Positions 1 to 10,490 of a stretch of DNA of 37,500 nucleotides are shown here, one piece after another. Location of the stretch: NCBI RefSeq assembly GCF_964340395.1, contig NC_135567.1, positions 3,862,399-3,899,898 of the forward strand, written 5' to 3'. The notes under the pieces are model-generated. The model was not told the origin of the DNA, did no database searches, and worked only from the letters and a program-made list of their open reading frames with translations. A program made the position numbers and the translations under genes. The DNA is from Glandiceps talaboti. Taxonomy: Eukaryota > Hemichordata > Enteropneusta > Spengelidae. The first letter of the stretch is position 1. Each line of letters begins with the position of its first letter.

Positions 1-590
1 GCAACTGAAATACTTTCCACTGGATTTGCATGGATTTATGAGAGGGGGGAATGGGACTCCAAGCATGAACAAAATTCAACCAGGTTGCATGGTAGTTATG
101 TTAAAGATTAAACTGTGGGGTTGTTACATACAGGTTGGAACCCTCAAAATTTTGAGTTGGTTTGTGTAGGGAAACTATACGTCCCCGGATCGGTAATACT
201 TGATCCTTTTTGTTGAACATTTCATAAAACCAACTTTAGGGGTCTCTTCATCAGTCACAGTTGTTGTGATAAATAATCATTCCCATATTTATTTGCCCAA
301 AGTTTAATTTGTTTATCAAACAGAAATGCCAGTATTTCTACATTCCTAAACTATTATCTAGGTTTTTTGCTCACAGATTTTTAAATTCAGAATGTTTTAA
401 TTTAGTGCTGACTAGTTTGTCTTTTCAGTTCTTGTTTCGTGTTTGTGTTATGATTGGTCTTTTTGGATATAATTGATTTATTTCATTGCCAAACGTACGT
501 TCGTTCTCATTCGGAAGACTTCGAATCTGATGATGAACATGATTGATACTCTATCATAATATTCACATTGAATAGGTGAACTTTTGAAAG
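1..590. other. Noncoding A/T-rich sequence
   Basis: No open frame or splice-bounded coding block that I can support. I see nothing recognisable here beyond ordinary A/T-rich intergenic or intronic sequence. Confidence 0.4.
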
Positions 591-628
591 TGAATATGAA
601 TATGAATATGAATATGAATATGAATATG
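591..628. repeat. (GAATAT)n microsatellite
   Basis: About six uninterrupted copies of the hexamer GAATAT. It is a simple repeat with no associated gene. Confidence 0.9.
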
Positions 629-721
629 TTGGTAGCTTCACACTCATCACTCCATTCCTAACTTCCTGCATGGTCGAGCACGTCAATTGTTGTGTATGGT
701 TCGTGGCTTACGGGCCCTGGC

Positions 722-741
722 GGGGGGGGGGGGGGGGGGGG
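722..741. repeat. G20 homopolymer inside a GGCC..Gn..GCAACTC context
   Basis: A run of twenty G follows GGGCCCTGGC and is followed by GCAACTCCC. A similar context (GGCC, G-run, GCACCTC) recurs at 37281-37300, so the tract may belong to a dispersed repeat. The exact length of such a run is prone to sequencing error. Confidence 0.8.
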
Positions 742-804
742 CAACTCCCATAGACGGCTATACGGGGAGGGTCCGCGCGAAAGGGGTCGTTTTTTTGCTG
801 GTTA

Positions 805-852
805 GTATCAGAAAGGGTATACTTTTCATGAAGTGTTGGTATCAGAAAGGGT
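805..852. repeat. Two-copy 34-bp tandem repeat
   Basis: The 14-mer GTATCAGAAAGGGT starts at 805 and again at 839, a spacing of 34 bp. It lies just downstream of the G20 tract and may be part of the same old repeat. Confidence 0.6.
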
Positions 853-1084
853 CTGTAAATTAGACTATGCAATCTGGAAGCGTTTCAACCTGTTTTTCTC
901 CCTTGAAAACTTCTCATGCCACTTCAGATCTAGGGCCACCTCCCCCTGAAAACCTTTGGTTTTAGTCACGTACAGCATGCAATATTCCTGCAACCAGTAG
1001 AAAGAGGGAGAAGGGGACACCATCAATGTTAAATACATGTATGACATTACGTTTACCATGTAATCAACTATGGGTTATTAGATC

Positions 1085-1740
1085 CTATACATACAACACG
1101 TTTGAATTTAATGGAGATTACTACAAACAAATATGTGGTTGTAGTATGGGCTAACCAGCGTCTCCAGAGATCGCATTCCACAAACTTGAGTGCCGCATCA
1201 TTGAAACACACATGGATAAAATATCACTTTGGACACGTTTCAGAGATGATATATTCATGCTATTCCGTGGCACACAAACTGAACTTAATATTCTGGGTGA
1301 ACAAATAAATGAAATGCACCCTACATTAAAATTTTCGTTGGTTAGCTCAGAAACGAAAGTGGTATACCTTGATGAGGTGCATACGAACATGCAGTAATGA
1401 AGAAAATTTCAAGATTAAATTGAAATTCTTCTTAAACAAGTTGACACAAAGAGGATACAACGAAACAGAAGTGTTTCGCTCGTTAAAAGGGGTCCGATAT
1501 GAAAATAGGGAGACATATCTCCAAAATCGGACACCAACTCAAGAGATTCCTCTAGTCTTCAAGACAACATATAGTCCCAACATCAAAACGTCAAAACTAA
1601 AAGACTCGTTAACGAAACATTGGGAACTGCTAGAAAATAATGTAACATTGAACAAACTCTACCCGACCACGCCAATCATATCACAAAAAAGGAACAATAA
1701 TCTTAAAGACATACTTGTCACAACTAAACTGAAGTCCTCC
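1085..1740 (+). mobile_element. Penelope-like element, degenerate reverse transcriptase fragment
   Basis: This is part of a Penelope-like retroelement RT, read in two frames. The first block contains FEFNGDYYKQICGCSMG, a TAA stop, then PASPEIAFHKLE; this matches the family motif GCSMGSP..SP with the serine codon changed to a stop (near 1150). It is followed by WTRFRDDIFMLF (palm motif RDDIF) and HPTLKFSLVSSE with YLD. The second block, from about 1385, gives ENFKIKLKFFLNKLTQRGY, then PLVF.TTYSP, a KHWELL block and NNNLKDILV, the typical region between palm and the C-terminal domain. The expected stretch between the YLD motif and the SNEENF block is missing, and no GIY-YIG endonuclease follows. 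The element is therefore stopped, internally deleted and truncated at both ends, and cannot be active. Identification is from motif memory, without a search. Confidence 0.8.
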
Positions 1741-1744
1741 TAAA

Positions 1745-2098
1745 GACAAATGAATAAACATTCAAAAAATGTATGAAAATGTGCCTAGCAACAAAACCTT
1801 GACCATAGCAACAGTCAAATAATCATGTATATTGCAAAGATAACAGTAGGGATTCATAGACAGGTGAATGAACATTGAGAAAATGTATACAAATATGTCT
1901 AGCAACATGGCCACACCCATACCAACAGACAAATGATCATATATAATACTTGTAGTATAATAGCAGGGTTGCTAAGGCAACTGGATAATCATTCAGCGAA
2001 TGACCATGACCACCTATACCTAGCATGACTGACCATGAGGATAAACATTTTTAAAACTGTACAGTACAGTTGTGCTACAACGCCATTGGCGCTATTTT
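1745..2098. repeat. Dispersed repeat, copy A (ends in CGCCATTGGCG)
   Basis: Contains two roughly 100-bp submonomers built on the words GCCTAGCAAC, ACCATAGCAACAG and TATTGCAAAGAT, and ends with ACAGTTGTGCTACAACGCC followed by ATTGGCGC. The same words recur at 7530-7705 (same orientation) and, reverse-complemented, at 8560-8705. The terminal CGCCATTGGCG is a near-perfect palindrome. Probably a SINE- or MITE-like family; the class is not determined. Confidence 0.65.
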
Positions 2099-2100
2099 TA

Positions 2101-2181
2101 TTATTCTGCGTTCTTTCTAATTTTTATCAAGGCTGTCAAGATACATTCTTCATTCTCTTTGATATTTTCTTTTGACAACCA
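2101..2181 (-). CDS. Terminal coding exon of an unrecognised gene
   Basis: On the minus strand a strong acceptor (branch-like CTATTAATAAC, then CTTGTTTTTTTCAG) leads into 26 open codons and a TAA. The peptide begins WLSKENIKENEEC and ends IKIRKNAE; it is charged and probably helical. The exon starts in phase 0, which matches the phase-0 end of the exon at 6944-7037, so I join them as the C-terminus of one protein. An AATAAA (2097-2102) overlaps the stop codon, and copy A of the dispersed repeat starts immediately afterwards, so the natural 3' UTR is either extremely short or was displaced by the repeat. I do not recognise the family. The exon structure is well supported; the function is unknown. 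Confidence 0.6.
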   Translation of the reverse strand, partial: WLSKENIKENEECILTALIKIRKNAE

Positions 2182-2183
2182 CT

Positions 2184-2740
2184 GAAAAAAACAAGACAAA
2201 GAATAATGTTATTAATAGATTGATGTGATGCCCAATACAAGACAAAAACACTAGTTGTAGTAGCTTCCAAACTGGTGTAATTACAATAAACAAGTCAACT
2301 ATCGGTCAGAATAGCTCCACTGGTTTTGAGGGGTTTTTCTGTTGATTTTTGGTAACATGTGTAAGTGGTTAGTGGTTTCATATGATGCCACACACACACA
2401 GTATAGAACACATTTTACACAGACAGTTGGTAAAATATTGTTCTTTAATATCAATTTTACAAACCTTCTATTTTACCCCAAATTTTGCATATCAATAACT
2501 TGATCAATTTGTCTTGAAAAAAGTGACATCTGTTCATCCCTAGACACCCACACAACAAATGTTAACTCAATTGGTCCAGTGAAGATTTCTATTTTAGACC
2601 TAATTTGCATATTTATGATCCACCCAAACAAACACTTTCAAGGTCAGACATGAGCCTACCCCTATAACTCTGCTGCCTGTCTTTGACAATGGAGTTAAAA
2701 ATTACAGAGTTAGGTGGGGTTGACCATTAGACAAACATTA
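2184..2740. other. Intron sequence, no gene seen
   Basis: Part of the inferred last intron of the minus-strand gene. It has a short (CA)n and A/T-rich sequence. Nothing else is recognisable before the 30-bp satellite starts. Confidence 0.4.
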
Positions 2741-2744
2741 GGAT

Positions 2745-4826
2745 ATGTTGATGGTATGGTATGGCATGAATGAAGACAGTACATACATTATGATATGGCA
2801 TGAAGACAGTACATATATTATGATATGGCATGAAGACAGTACATATATTATGATATGGCATGAAGACAGTACATATATTATGATATGGCATGAAGACAGT
2901 ACATATATTATGATATGGCATGAAGACAGTACATATATTATGATATGGCATGAAGACAGTACATATATTGTGATATGGCATGAAGACAGTACATATATTA
3001 TGATATGGCATGAAGACAGTACATATATTATGATATGGCATGAAGACAGTACATATATTATGATATGGCATGAAGACAGTACATATATTGTGATATGGCA
3101 TGAAGACAGTACATATATTATGATATGGCATGAAGACAGTACATACATTATGATATGGCATGAAGACAGTACATATATTATGATATGGCATGAAGACAGT
3201 ACATACATTATGATATGGCATGAAGACAGTACATATATTATGATATGGCATGAAGACAGTACATATATTATGATATGGCATGAAGACAGTACATATATTG
3301 TGATATGGCATGAAGACAGTACATATATTATGATATGGCATGAAGACAGTACATATATTATGATATGGCATGAAGACAGTACATATATTATGATATGGCA
3401 TGAAGACAGTACATATATTATGATATGGCATGAAGACAGTACATATATTGTGATATGGCATGAAGACAGTACATATATTATGATATGGCATGAAGACAGT
3501 ACATATATTATGATATGGCATGAAGACAGTACATATGATATGGCATAAAGACAGTACATATATTATGATATGGCATGAAGACAGTACATATATTGTGATA
3601 TGGTATGAATACAGTACATATATTATGATATGGCATGAAGACAGTACATATATTATGATATGGTATGAATACAGTACATATATTATGATATGGCATGAAG
3701 ACAGTACATATATTGTGATATGGTATGAAGACAGTACATATATTATGATATGGTATGAATACAGTACATATATTATTATATGGCATGAAGACAGTACACA
3801 TATTATGATATGGCATGAAGACAGTACATATATTATGATATGGCATGAAGACAGTACATATATTATGATATGGCATGAAGACAGTACACATATTATGATA
3901 TGGCATGAAGACAGTACATATATTATGATATGGCATGAAGACAGTACATATATTATGTTATGGCATGAAGACAGTACATATATTATGATATGGCATGAAG
4001 ACAGTACATATATTATGATATGGCATGAAGGCAGTACATATATTATGATATGGCATGAAGACAGTACATATATTGTGATATGGTATGAAGACAGTACATA
4101 TATTATGATATGGTATGAATACAGTACATATATTATGATATGGCATGAAGACAGTACACATATTATGATATGGCATGAAGACAGTACATATATTATGATA
4201 TGGCATGAAGACAGTACATATATTATGATATGGCATGAAGACAGTACATATATTATGATATGGCATGAAGACAGTACATATATTATGATATGGCATAAAG
4301 ACAGTACATATATTATGATATGGCATGAAGACAGTACATATATTATGATATGGCATGAAGACAGTACACATATTATGATATGGCATGAAGACAGTACACA
4401 TATTATGATATGGCATGAAGACAGTACATATATTGTGATATGGCATGAAGACAGTACATACATATGATATGGCATGAAGACAGTACATATATTATGATAT
4501 GGCATGAAGACAGTACATATATTATGATATGGCATGAAGACAATACATATATTATGATATGGCATGAAGACAGTACATATATTATGATATGGCATGAAGA
4601 CAGTACATATATTGTGATATGGCATGAAGACAGTACATATATTATGATATGGCATGAAGACAGTACATATATTGTGATATGGCATGAAGACAGTACATAT
4701 ATTATGATATGGCATGAAGACAGTACATATATTGTGATATGGCATGAAGACAATACATATATTATGATATGGCATGAAGACAGTACATATATTATGATAT
4801 GGCATGAAGACAGTACATATATTATA
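2745..4826. repeat. 30-bp satellite array, about 69 copies
   Basis: The monomer is TGATATGGCATGAAGACAG followed by TACATATATTA (30 bp). Copies differ mainly at fixed variant sites: TATATTG for TATATTA, GGTATGAAT for GGCATGAAG, and ACACAT for ACATAT. Because 30 is a multiple of three, both strands stay open for long distances: the plus strand repeats MIWHEDSTYI and the minus strand repeats CTVFMPYHNI for about 700 codons. The frame breaks at two irregular monomers, near 3535 (loss of ATTAT) and near 4460 (loss of one base). I treat the open frames as artefacts. The array lies inside the last intron of the minus-strand gene. Confidence 0.95.
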
Positions 4827-4829
4827 TAG

Positions 4830-5145
4830 CACCTAGTAGCAGTCAAACTATGTTCATTTGTCCTTACAATAAATGCTACCATGTAAACAATGATAGACTT
4901 AAAGGGGAACACATCCCACAAAATACAGACATTTTTTTCATACTTTGAGTGTTTTGGAATCAGATAGTTCCTTATTTTAAAACTGAGAATTTTAGATTTA
5001 CCACTTTTACCAGAATATATTCTATTTATAACTCCTTGTCATTTGATATTTCATTTGTCAGAAATAAACAAACATTTGAAGAATTGTAATACTCAGATTG
5101 CAAATCATTACCACGAGCTACTCGTGAACAGGTTTGATCATGAGA
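4830..5145. other. Spacer between two satellites
   Basis: Unique A/T-rich intronic sequence separating the 30-bp and 37-bp arrays. No exon signals seen. Confidence 0.4.
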
Positions 5146-6108
5146 ATCCCTGGGTACCTGGGTGTCAGTTTGTTATTGTACAAAATCCCAGTACCTGGGT
5201 GTCAGTTTGTTATTGTACAAAATCCCAGTACCTGGGTGTCAGTTTGTTATTGTACAAAATCCCAGTACCTGGGTGTCAGTTTGTTATTGTACAAAATCCC
5301 AGTACCTGGGTGTCAGTTTGTTATTGTACAAAATCCCAGTACCTGGGTGTCAGTTTGATATTGTGCAAAATCCCAGTACCTGGGTGTCAGTTTGATATTG
5401 TACAAAATCCCAGTACCTGGGTGTCAGTTTGTTATTGTACAATATCCCAGTACCTGGGTGTCAGTTTGTTATTGTACAAAATCCCAGTACCTGGGTGTCA
5501 GTTTGTTATTGTACAAAATCCCAGTACCTGGGTGTCAGTTTGTTACTGTACAAAATCCCAGTACCTGGGTGTCAGTTTGTTACTGTACAAAATCCCAGTA
5601 CCTGGGTGTCAGTTTGTTACTGTACAAAATCCCAGTACCTGGGTGTCAGTTTGTTACTGTACAAAATCCCAGTACCTGGGTGTCAGTTTGTTATTGTACA
5701 AAATCCCAGTACCTGGGTGTCAGTTTGTTATTGTACAAAATCCCAGTACCTGGGTGTCAGTTTGTTATTGTACAAAATCCCAGTACCTGGGTGTCAGTTT
5801 GTTATTGTACAAAATCCCAGTACCTGGGTGTCAGTTTGTTATTGTACAAAATCCCAGTACCTGGGTGTCAGTTTGTTATTGTACAAAATCCCAGTACCTG
5901 GGTGTCAGTTTGTTATTGTACAAAATCCCAGTACCTGGGTGTCAGTTTGTTATTGTACAAAATCCCAGTACCTGGGTGTCAGTTTGTTATTGTACAAAAT
6001 CCCAGTACCTGGGTGTCAGTTTGTTATTGTACAAAATCCCAGTACCTGGGTGTCAGTTTGTTATTGTACAAAATCCCAGTACCTGGGTGTCAGTTTGTTA
6101 TTGTACAA
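5146..6108. repeat. 37-bp satellite type 1 (CCCAGTACCTGGG), about 26 copies
   Basis: The monomer is CCCAGTACCTGGGTGTCAG then TTTGTTATTGTACAAAAT (37 bp). Copies are nearly identical. Variants include GATATTG for GTTATTG (around 5358-5400), GTTACTG (5542-5660) and one CAATAT (around 5440). Each monomer carries the 5-bp inverted repeat CCCAG-TAC-CTGGG. The period is not a multiple of three and the monomer has no stop on the plus strand, so all three plus frames are open; these are artefacts. It lies in the last intron of the minus-strand gene. Confidence 0.95.
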
Positions 6109-6121
6109 TTTGTTGTTTAAT

Positions 6122-6250
6122 GTAATTTTTATGGGTGTTTCTATTTATCTTGTATTGTAACTGTAGTTTTTATGGGTGTTTCTATTTATCTTGTATTGTA
6201 ACTGTAATTTTTATGGGTGTTTCTATTTATCTTGTATTGTAACTGTAGTT
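6122..6250. repeat. 41-bp tandem repeat, three copies
   Basis: The word ATGGGTGTTTCTATTTATC recurs at 6131, 6172 and 6213, exactly 41 bp apart, directly after the 37-bp array. The first copy appears to share its left edge with the last satellite monomer. Confidence 0.85.
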
Positions 6251-6365
6251 TTTTGTGGGTTGTCTTTTATATCTATGTATATTTGTTTTGGGGTCCATTT
6301 TTATAGTGGTTTGTCACCTGTGTGGACTGCCTGACTAATGTCAAAGTTCAATCAATCAATCATTT
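6250..6365 (+). repeat. Possible non-LTR element 3' tail with (TCAA)n
   Basis: About 100 bp of unique sequence ends in CTAATGTCAAAG followed by TTCAATCAATCAATCA. A short microsatellite tail after a unique 3' end is typical of CR1/L2-type non-LTR elements and their SINEs. No RT is visible upstream, so this is tentative. Confidence 0.3.
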
Positions 6366-6943
6366 CATGACATTATTACATCACCTAAATTACACACAAT
6401 TTCAGAAATACACCAATCTTACATTGGTCCCCAGTGGTGGATTGTTTCTGTAAAGTTGCCCCTGCTTCATGAGTTAGCAAACATGACTATTCAATAGATG
6501 AACAATAAATATTCATTACTCATCAGCTTATTACTTTAGTGAAAAGATCTTGAATATTCATTGTGCATCTACTGAATATGTAGATTTCTTACACCCACAA
6601 AAATCAATGTGGGTCCAAACCTACACTAATCAGTTAATTCAGCATAAGTTAAAATTGATTGAGTGAGTTATATATCATGAAATGACCTTGGGAACCCATA
6701 TTTTATTTCATTTCCAAGAGTTGTGTTCCGTTTTAAACTGGGAGATAACAGAGCCAATTAGTTTGTAACATGGCAAGAAAATATACATTCAGAATTGTGT
6801 AATGGTACAAGATACATTCAGAATTGTGTAATGGTAGAAGGTACATTTATTTTTCTCAAGGTAACCACCAAAATATCTAGATGTGTATGTAGACAATCAC
6901 ATCATACTACAGTCACATAATATATACATGTTTTCAAACTTAC
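6366..6943. other. Intron sequence, no gene seen
   Basis: A/T-rich sequence with a small direct repeat, GATACATTCAGAATTGTGTAA-like, near 6783-6836. Immediately left of the exon at 6944-7037, where the minus-strand donor GTAAGTTTG begins. Confidence 0.4.
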
Positions 6944-7037
6944 GTTGATATCCTCAGAGGCATACTTGTCACCATATTTTACAACCATTTCGCTAAGTAT
7001 TTCATCATATTTAGATTTATTCACGTCATCATCCTTC
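6944..7037 (-). CDS. Internal coding exon of an unrecognised gene
   Basis: On the minus strand an acceptor (a pyrimidine-rich tract then ACACACAG) precedes 94 nt, followed by a consensus donor GTAAGTTTG. One base completes the previous codon, then 31 open codons read KDDDVNKSKYDEILSEM, continue VVKYGDKYASEDIN, and end in phase 0. The next supported exon downstream on this strand is the terminal exon at 2181-2101, also phase 0, giving a combined C-terminal segment of 57 residues rich in K, E and D. The upstream exons would lie at higher coordinates; I could not find them, and they may be outside the window. The family is not recognised. Confidence 0.6.
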
Positions 7038-7529
7038 CTGTGTGTAAGCGTTCAGACAAAAAACATGAAATTAAAGAAACTCTGTACTCTACTTCAAGCA
7101 CTGTGAGGACCAAGGAACAAACAACATTAACTGCCTATGTATGAGTGAATGAAAATATTATACACACTCAAGAATAGTGTATCTACATGTATCTATTCAT
7201 ATAGGTCTTGTTCAACTCAGTAAAAAACACCATCAAAAGTCATGATCTCATAGAAAAATAACATTGGGTACATAATGTACATTTACAGGTAATTTCCAAA
7301 TGCACATTCTGCATTCACTTCTCTATCGATCCCTGTTGTTACCTTTGCAATATACACCAGGATTATTAGCAGGGTTGGGATAGAGACAAGAGTCAAATTT
7401 CGATACAACTAAATCAGATACTAAGACCAAGAATAATAAATTATCCCCTAAAACCAGTAAGTCACAAACCAGTTTCTCTGAGACACCATGTGAGGGCACA
7501 ACTTTCCAAAATGGCAGCATCCATCGAAC

Positions 7530-7705
7530 TGGCCTAACAACCATGGCCACGCCCATAGCAACAGCCAAATGGTGGTGTATATTTCAAAGATTGCAACAGG
7601 CAAGTGAATAACGCTTCCAACAATTTAAGCAAATATGCCTAGCAAAAGGACCATACCAATTGCAATAGCTAATTACAGTTGTGCTATAACACCATTGGCG
7701 ATATT
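7530..7705. repeat. Dispersed repeat, copy B
   Basis: Same family and orientation as 1745-2098: ATGGCCACGCCCATAGCAAC, then a GCAACAGGCAAGTGAATAA block, a second GCCTAGCA submonomer, and the terminus ACAGTTGTGCTATAACACC with ATTGGCG. Confidence 0.65.
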
Positions 7706-8560
7706 TAATTTGAACTTACTAAGAGATGATTGCACAATGCTGTACGAGCTTAACAAGTGAACATAGTTCGTTTAGGACAAACTCCCTCCCCCTCACCTCT
7801 AAACAAACGTTCACAAGTGTGACATCACACAAGTTTATATATGATGTAAACCATGATACAAACAGCAGTGGTCACACCACTACAATAGATGCAATGCAAA
7901 ACTTGATATTAAACATGAAGTCCAAACCTTATGAACCTGTTTACTGAGATGATGGTAAACACATCAAAATACTACCGGAAACCCAGCATCGCATCTCACA
8001 TTAGAAGTAGTTGTTTATCAAATTATCAACATCTCAGTTAGTAAATACAGTCTGAAGCTTTCATTAAAGGCGTGAAAGTTTTGACAATTTGGTAAGACGT
8101 ACGAAAATGAAGTTCAACAATGTTAATGACGCCAGACCTCCTCCTCTCCTAAACATTTGAAGTTTGCTTATTAAACGTGTGTGACATCATGCAGTCATTC
8201 TTTAATGAAATCCTGATAGGTAAGAGTCTTTGTTTCCCTATGAGTAGATTAAAAGTCATACAGAAAGGCTACTTTTTTGACGAATTGGAAAGTTTGGTTA
8301 TGTCTCCTTTCACACCCACATAAATATATAATGGAATGGAATGAAATCATGATGAAAGAATTAGCAACTGCTAAAGTGTTAAACAGTACAAGTGGCCCAC
8401 TCAAAAGTAAATCAAACATTTTAAAAATTGAAAAACAATGGTCTTTGGAGACAAGAACATCTTGTATTTTGAACAAAATTCATAAACTTTTGTATGACAA
8501 GGCTCATTTGTGTCAAAGGAATGCAGAAGTGTTTATTTACTGACTGTGTAATAAAAAGAA
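7706..8560. other. No supported gene; two unrecognised short open frames
   Basis: Plus-strand frames at 7726-7947 (73 codons) and 8277-8543 (88 codons, from an internal run beginning MEWNEIMMKELA) resemble no family I know and have no clear splice signals. The second ends just before TGTAATAAAAAG and copy C of the dispersed repeat. They may be remnants of an old mobile element or chance frames. Confidence 0.25.
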
Positions 8561-8710
8561 CACCACCAATGGCACAATGTAGCACAACTATGTTTGGCTG
8601 TTGCTGTGGGCGTGGTCTTGTTGGCATATTTGCATACAATTTTTGAATCTTTATTCACTTACCTACCCATCTCTGTTGTTAAGGGCGTGGTCATTAATTG
8701 TTGCTAGGAC
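8560..8710. repeat. Dispersed repeat, copy C (inverted)
   Basis: The reverse complement of the family at 1745 and 7530. It shows CACCAATGGCACAATGTAGC, then GCTGTTGCTGTGGGCGTGG, GCATATTTGCATACAATTTT and GGGCGTGGTC with GTTGCTAGGAC. Confidence 0.6.
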
Positions 8711-8856
8711 TACTGTGTTGAAAAATATTGAACAATAACTGCAACGTAACACAGCCAGAAACACCCCGAGTTTCAACTCAATTCACCATGCACAGCCAGA
8801 AACACCAAGTTTCAACTCAATTCACCATGCAGTTTTAAGATATAAGGTTTGATTTT

Positions 8857-8990
8857 TACCTTCCATTAGGAAGGTTTTGTATTATGAGTGAAAAGTTTGT
8901 GTATGTGTGTGTGTGTGTCTGTGTCTGTGTCTGTGTGTGTGTGTGTGTGTGTGTGTCTGTCTGTCTGTCTGTTTATCTGTGTGTGTCTGT
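8857..8990. repeat. Hairpin ACCTTCC-ATTA-GGAAGGT and (TG/TC)n microsatellite
   Basis: A perfect 7-bp inverted repeat with a 4-nt loop near 8859-8876 is followed by an impure (TG)n(TCTG)n tract at 8898-8989. The combination looks like the end of an interspersed repeat. Confidence 0.6.
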
Positions 8991-10420
8991 ATCACCATTT
9001 CTAACAACGAAATTTGGTACATGTGTTCCATAGGGTAATGACCAAAAAGACTCATTTAGGCTTAATTGGCATATCAATGATGGGATCATCATGGTATGAA
9101 CAATGATTAATATAAACACCCCGAAGAATGTTTCCACCAAATTTCAAAGTAGTCACCGATTTTATCTTGACCAAAAGTAACATTTTTTACCCAAATTAAA
9201 CACAATGGTAAAATCATTTTGATTTGAACAATTTCACAACAACACACCAAAGGGATTACACCCACCAAATATCACTCACATCCACACACATACACAGACA
9301 GTTTGCCATGTCTGCAGAACTACTGAACCTTATCAGTTCAGTTGTGCCATAACCCTACAAGTGTAGGGTACTTGTTGGGTTAGTGGTTGTGCTAATCATT
9401 CAAAACCATCATGAACCGTCTTCTCTACACTAGAGTAGGGAATTATGGCATTGTAGCTATGGATTAGCTATGTTGATGACAGGCACCAACAGTATTCAGT
9501 GCATGTATCTACTGTTTACATTTTACGATTTATTATGCCTAGCCACAAAGTAGAAACAATAGACAATTCCAGATATCCCTACCCAAATGTACAGAAAGAT
9601 AGTTCATAGTTCATGTAAATATTTTATATCTATCATTTTTAAAGAAGTCATGAAATGTTGAATGGTGAAATTGGCTTTTCAGGACTTTTGGACATCAAGT
9701 GAGGCAGAGTGGACAAAACAGCCTTGCCTTGGTGTCCCTTTAATGTTGAGTTATTCCATCGATCGCCAGCTAGCAAATACAGGTGCTAGACTAGTCTAGT
9801 TCCTGACGACCATGTCCAAGTTTACACTATGTTATCTTCACACATTACATCTTGTCAATGTAGTTACTCTAGGCGTTAAATGTGGTTAATGCCAATAAAT
9901 GATGACTAGGAGACAAGATGTGCCATTAAAGAAGGGGGGGGCGAGCTCCATGTACAGGTGTTGTAGCAAACAACCATGTCATGAAGCCACTTACTGTTTG
10001 ACCATTGGCAGGGAAAGGCTGAGTGAAGATAGAAATTAGTGTATATATTAATGCAACATTGTTTGGTTTTGGATTGCAGCCCGTGCAGTTGATGGGAGTT
10101 ATCCCCTGGCATTAACTGCGATTATACATGTATGACTATGCTATAATCCCAACATTAAACCCAATGCTGGGCAAAGCACAAACTGCGCATGTCAGTAATA
10201 ATCCATCACAAATTGACAGGCTGTCATCATCATCACTCATTAATATTCATTTGGTACAGCTTTTTTGACTATCGATAGAATTTAGCAAGGAATCACAGTT
10301 GTTAATCATGTTTTCATTGGAATAACACACTAGGCACTCTCATCATCACAGAATTTTGGTTTTGTTGATCTTATAAGGGATACAACTTTTACCAACACAT
10401 CCTGTTATAGTAATAAAATG
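8991..10420. other. Noncoding stretch, no gene seen
   Basis: Unique-looking A/T-rich sequence with one short G-run near 9936. No splice-bounded coding block that I can support on either strand. Confidence 0.35.
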
Positions 10421-10422
10421 TG

Positions 10423-10442
10423 CTGGGTTGCTGGGTTGCTGG

Positions 10443-10477
<35 letters not shown>

Positions 10478-10490
10478 GCTGTTGTTGTTG
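10423..10490. repeat. (GTT)n microsatellite
   Basis: An imperfect GGTTGCT stretch grades into about fifteen GTT trinucleotides, interrupted by one GCT. Confidence 0.9.

Noticed and set aside
2727-4832. 701-codon minus-strand open frame and other long frames across the 30-bp array
   Set aside because: Period of 30 (a multiple of 3) with a nearly stop-free monomer keeps frames open mechanically; the peptide is a decamer repeat and the array sits in an intron.
2745-6108. CRISPR array
   Set aside because: Repeats are head-to-tail without unique spacers, and the window is eukaryotic.
5043-6160. 360-codon repeat protein on the plus strand
   Set aside because: A 37-bp period with no stops opens all three frames; three overlapping frames over the same bases cannot all be genes, and the period gives no sign of codon constraint.
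8277-8543. 88-codon plus-strand frame as a gene
   Set aside because: No recognised family and no supported splice sites; kept only as an unexplained open frame.
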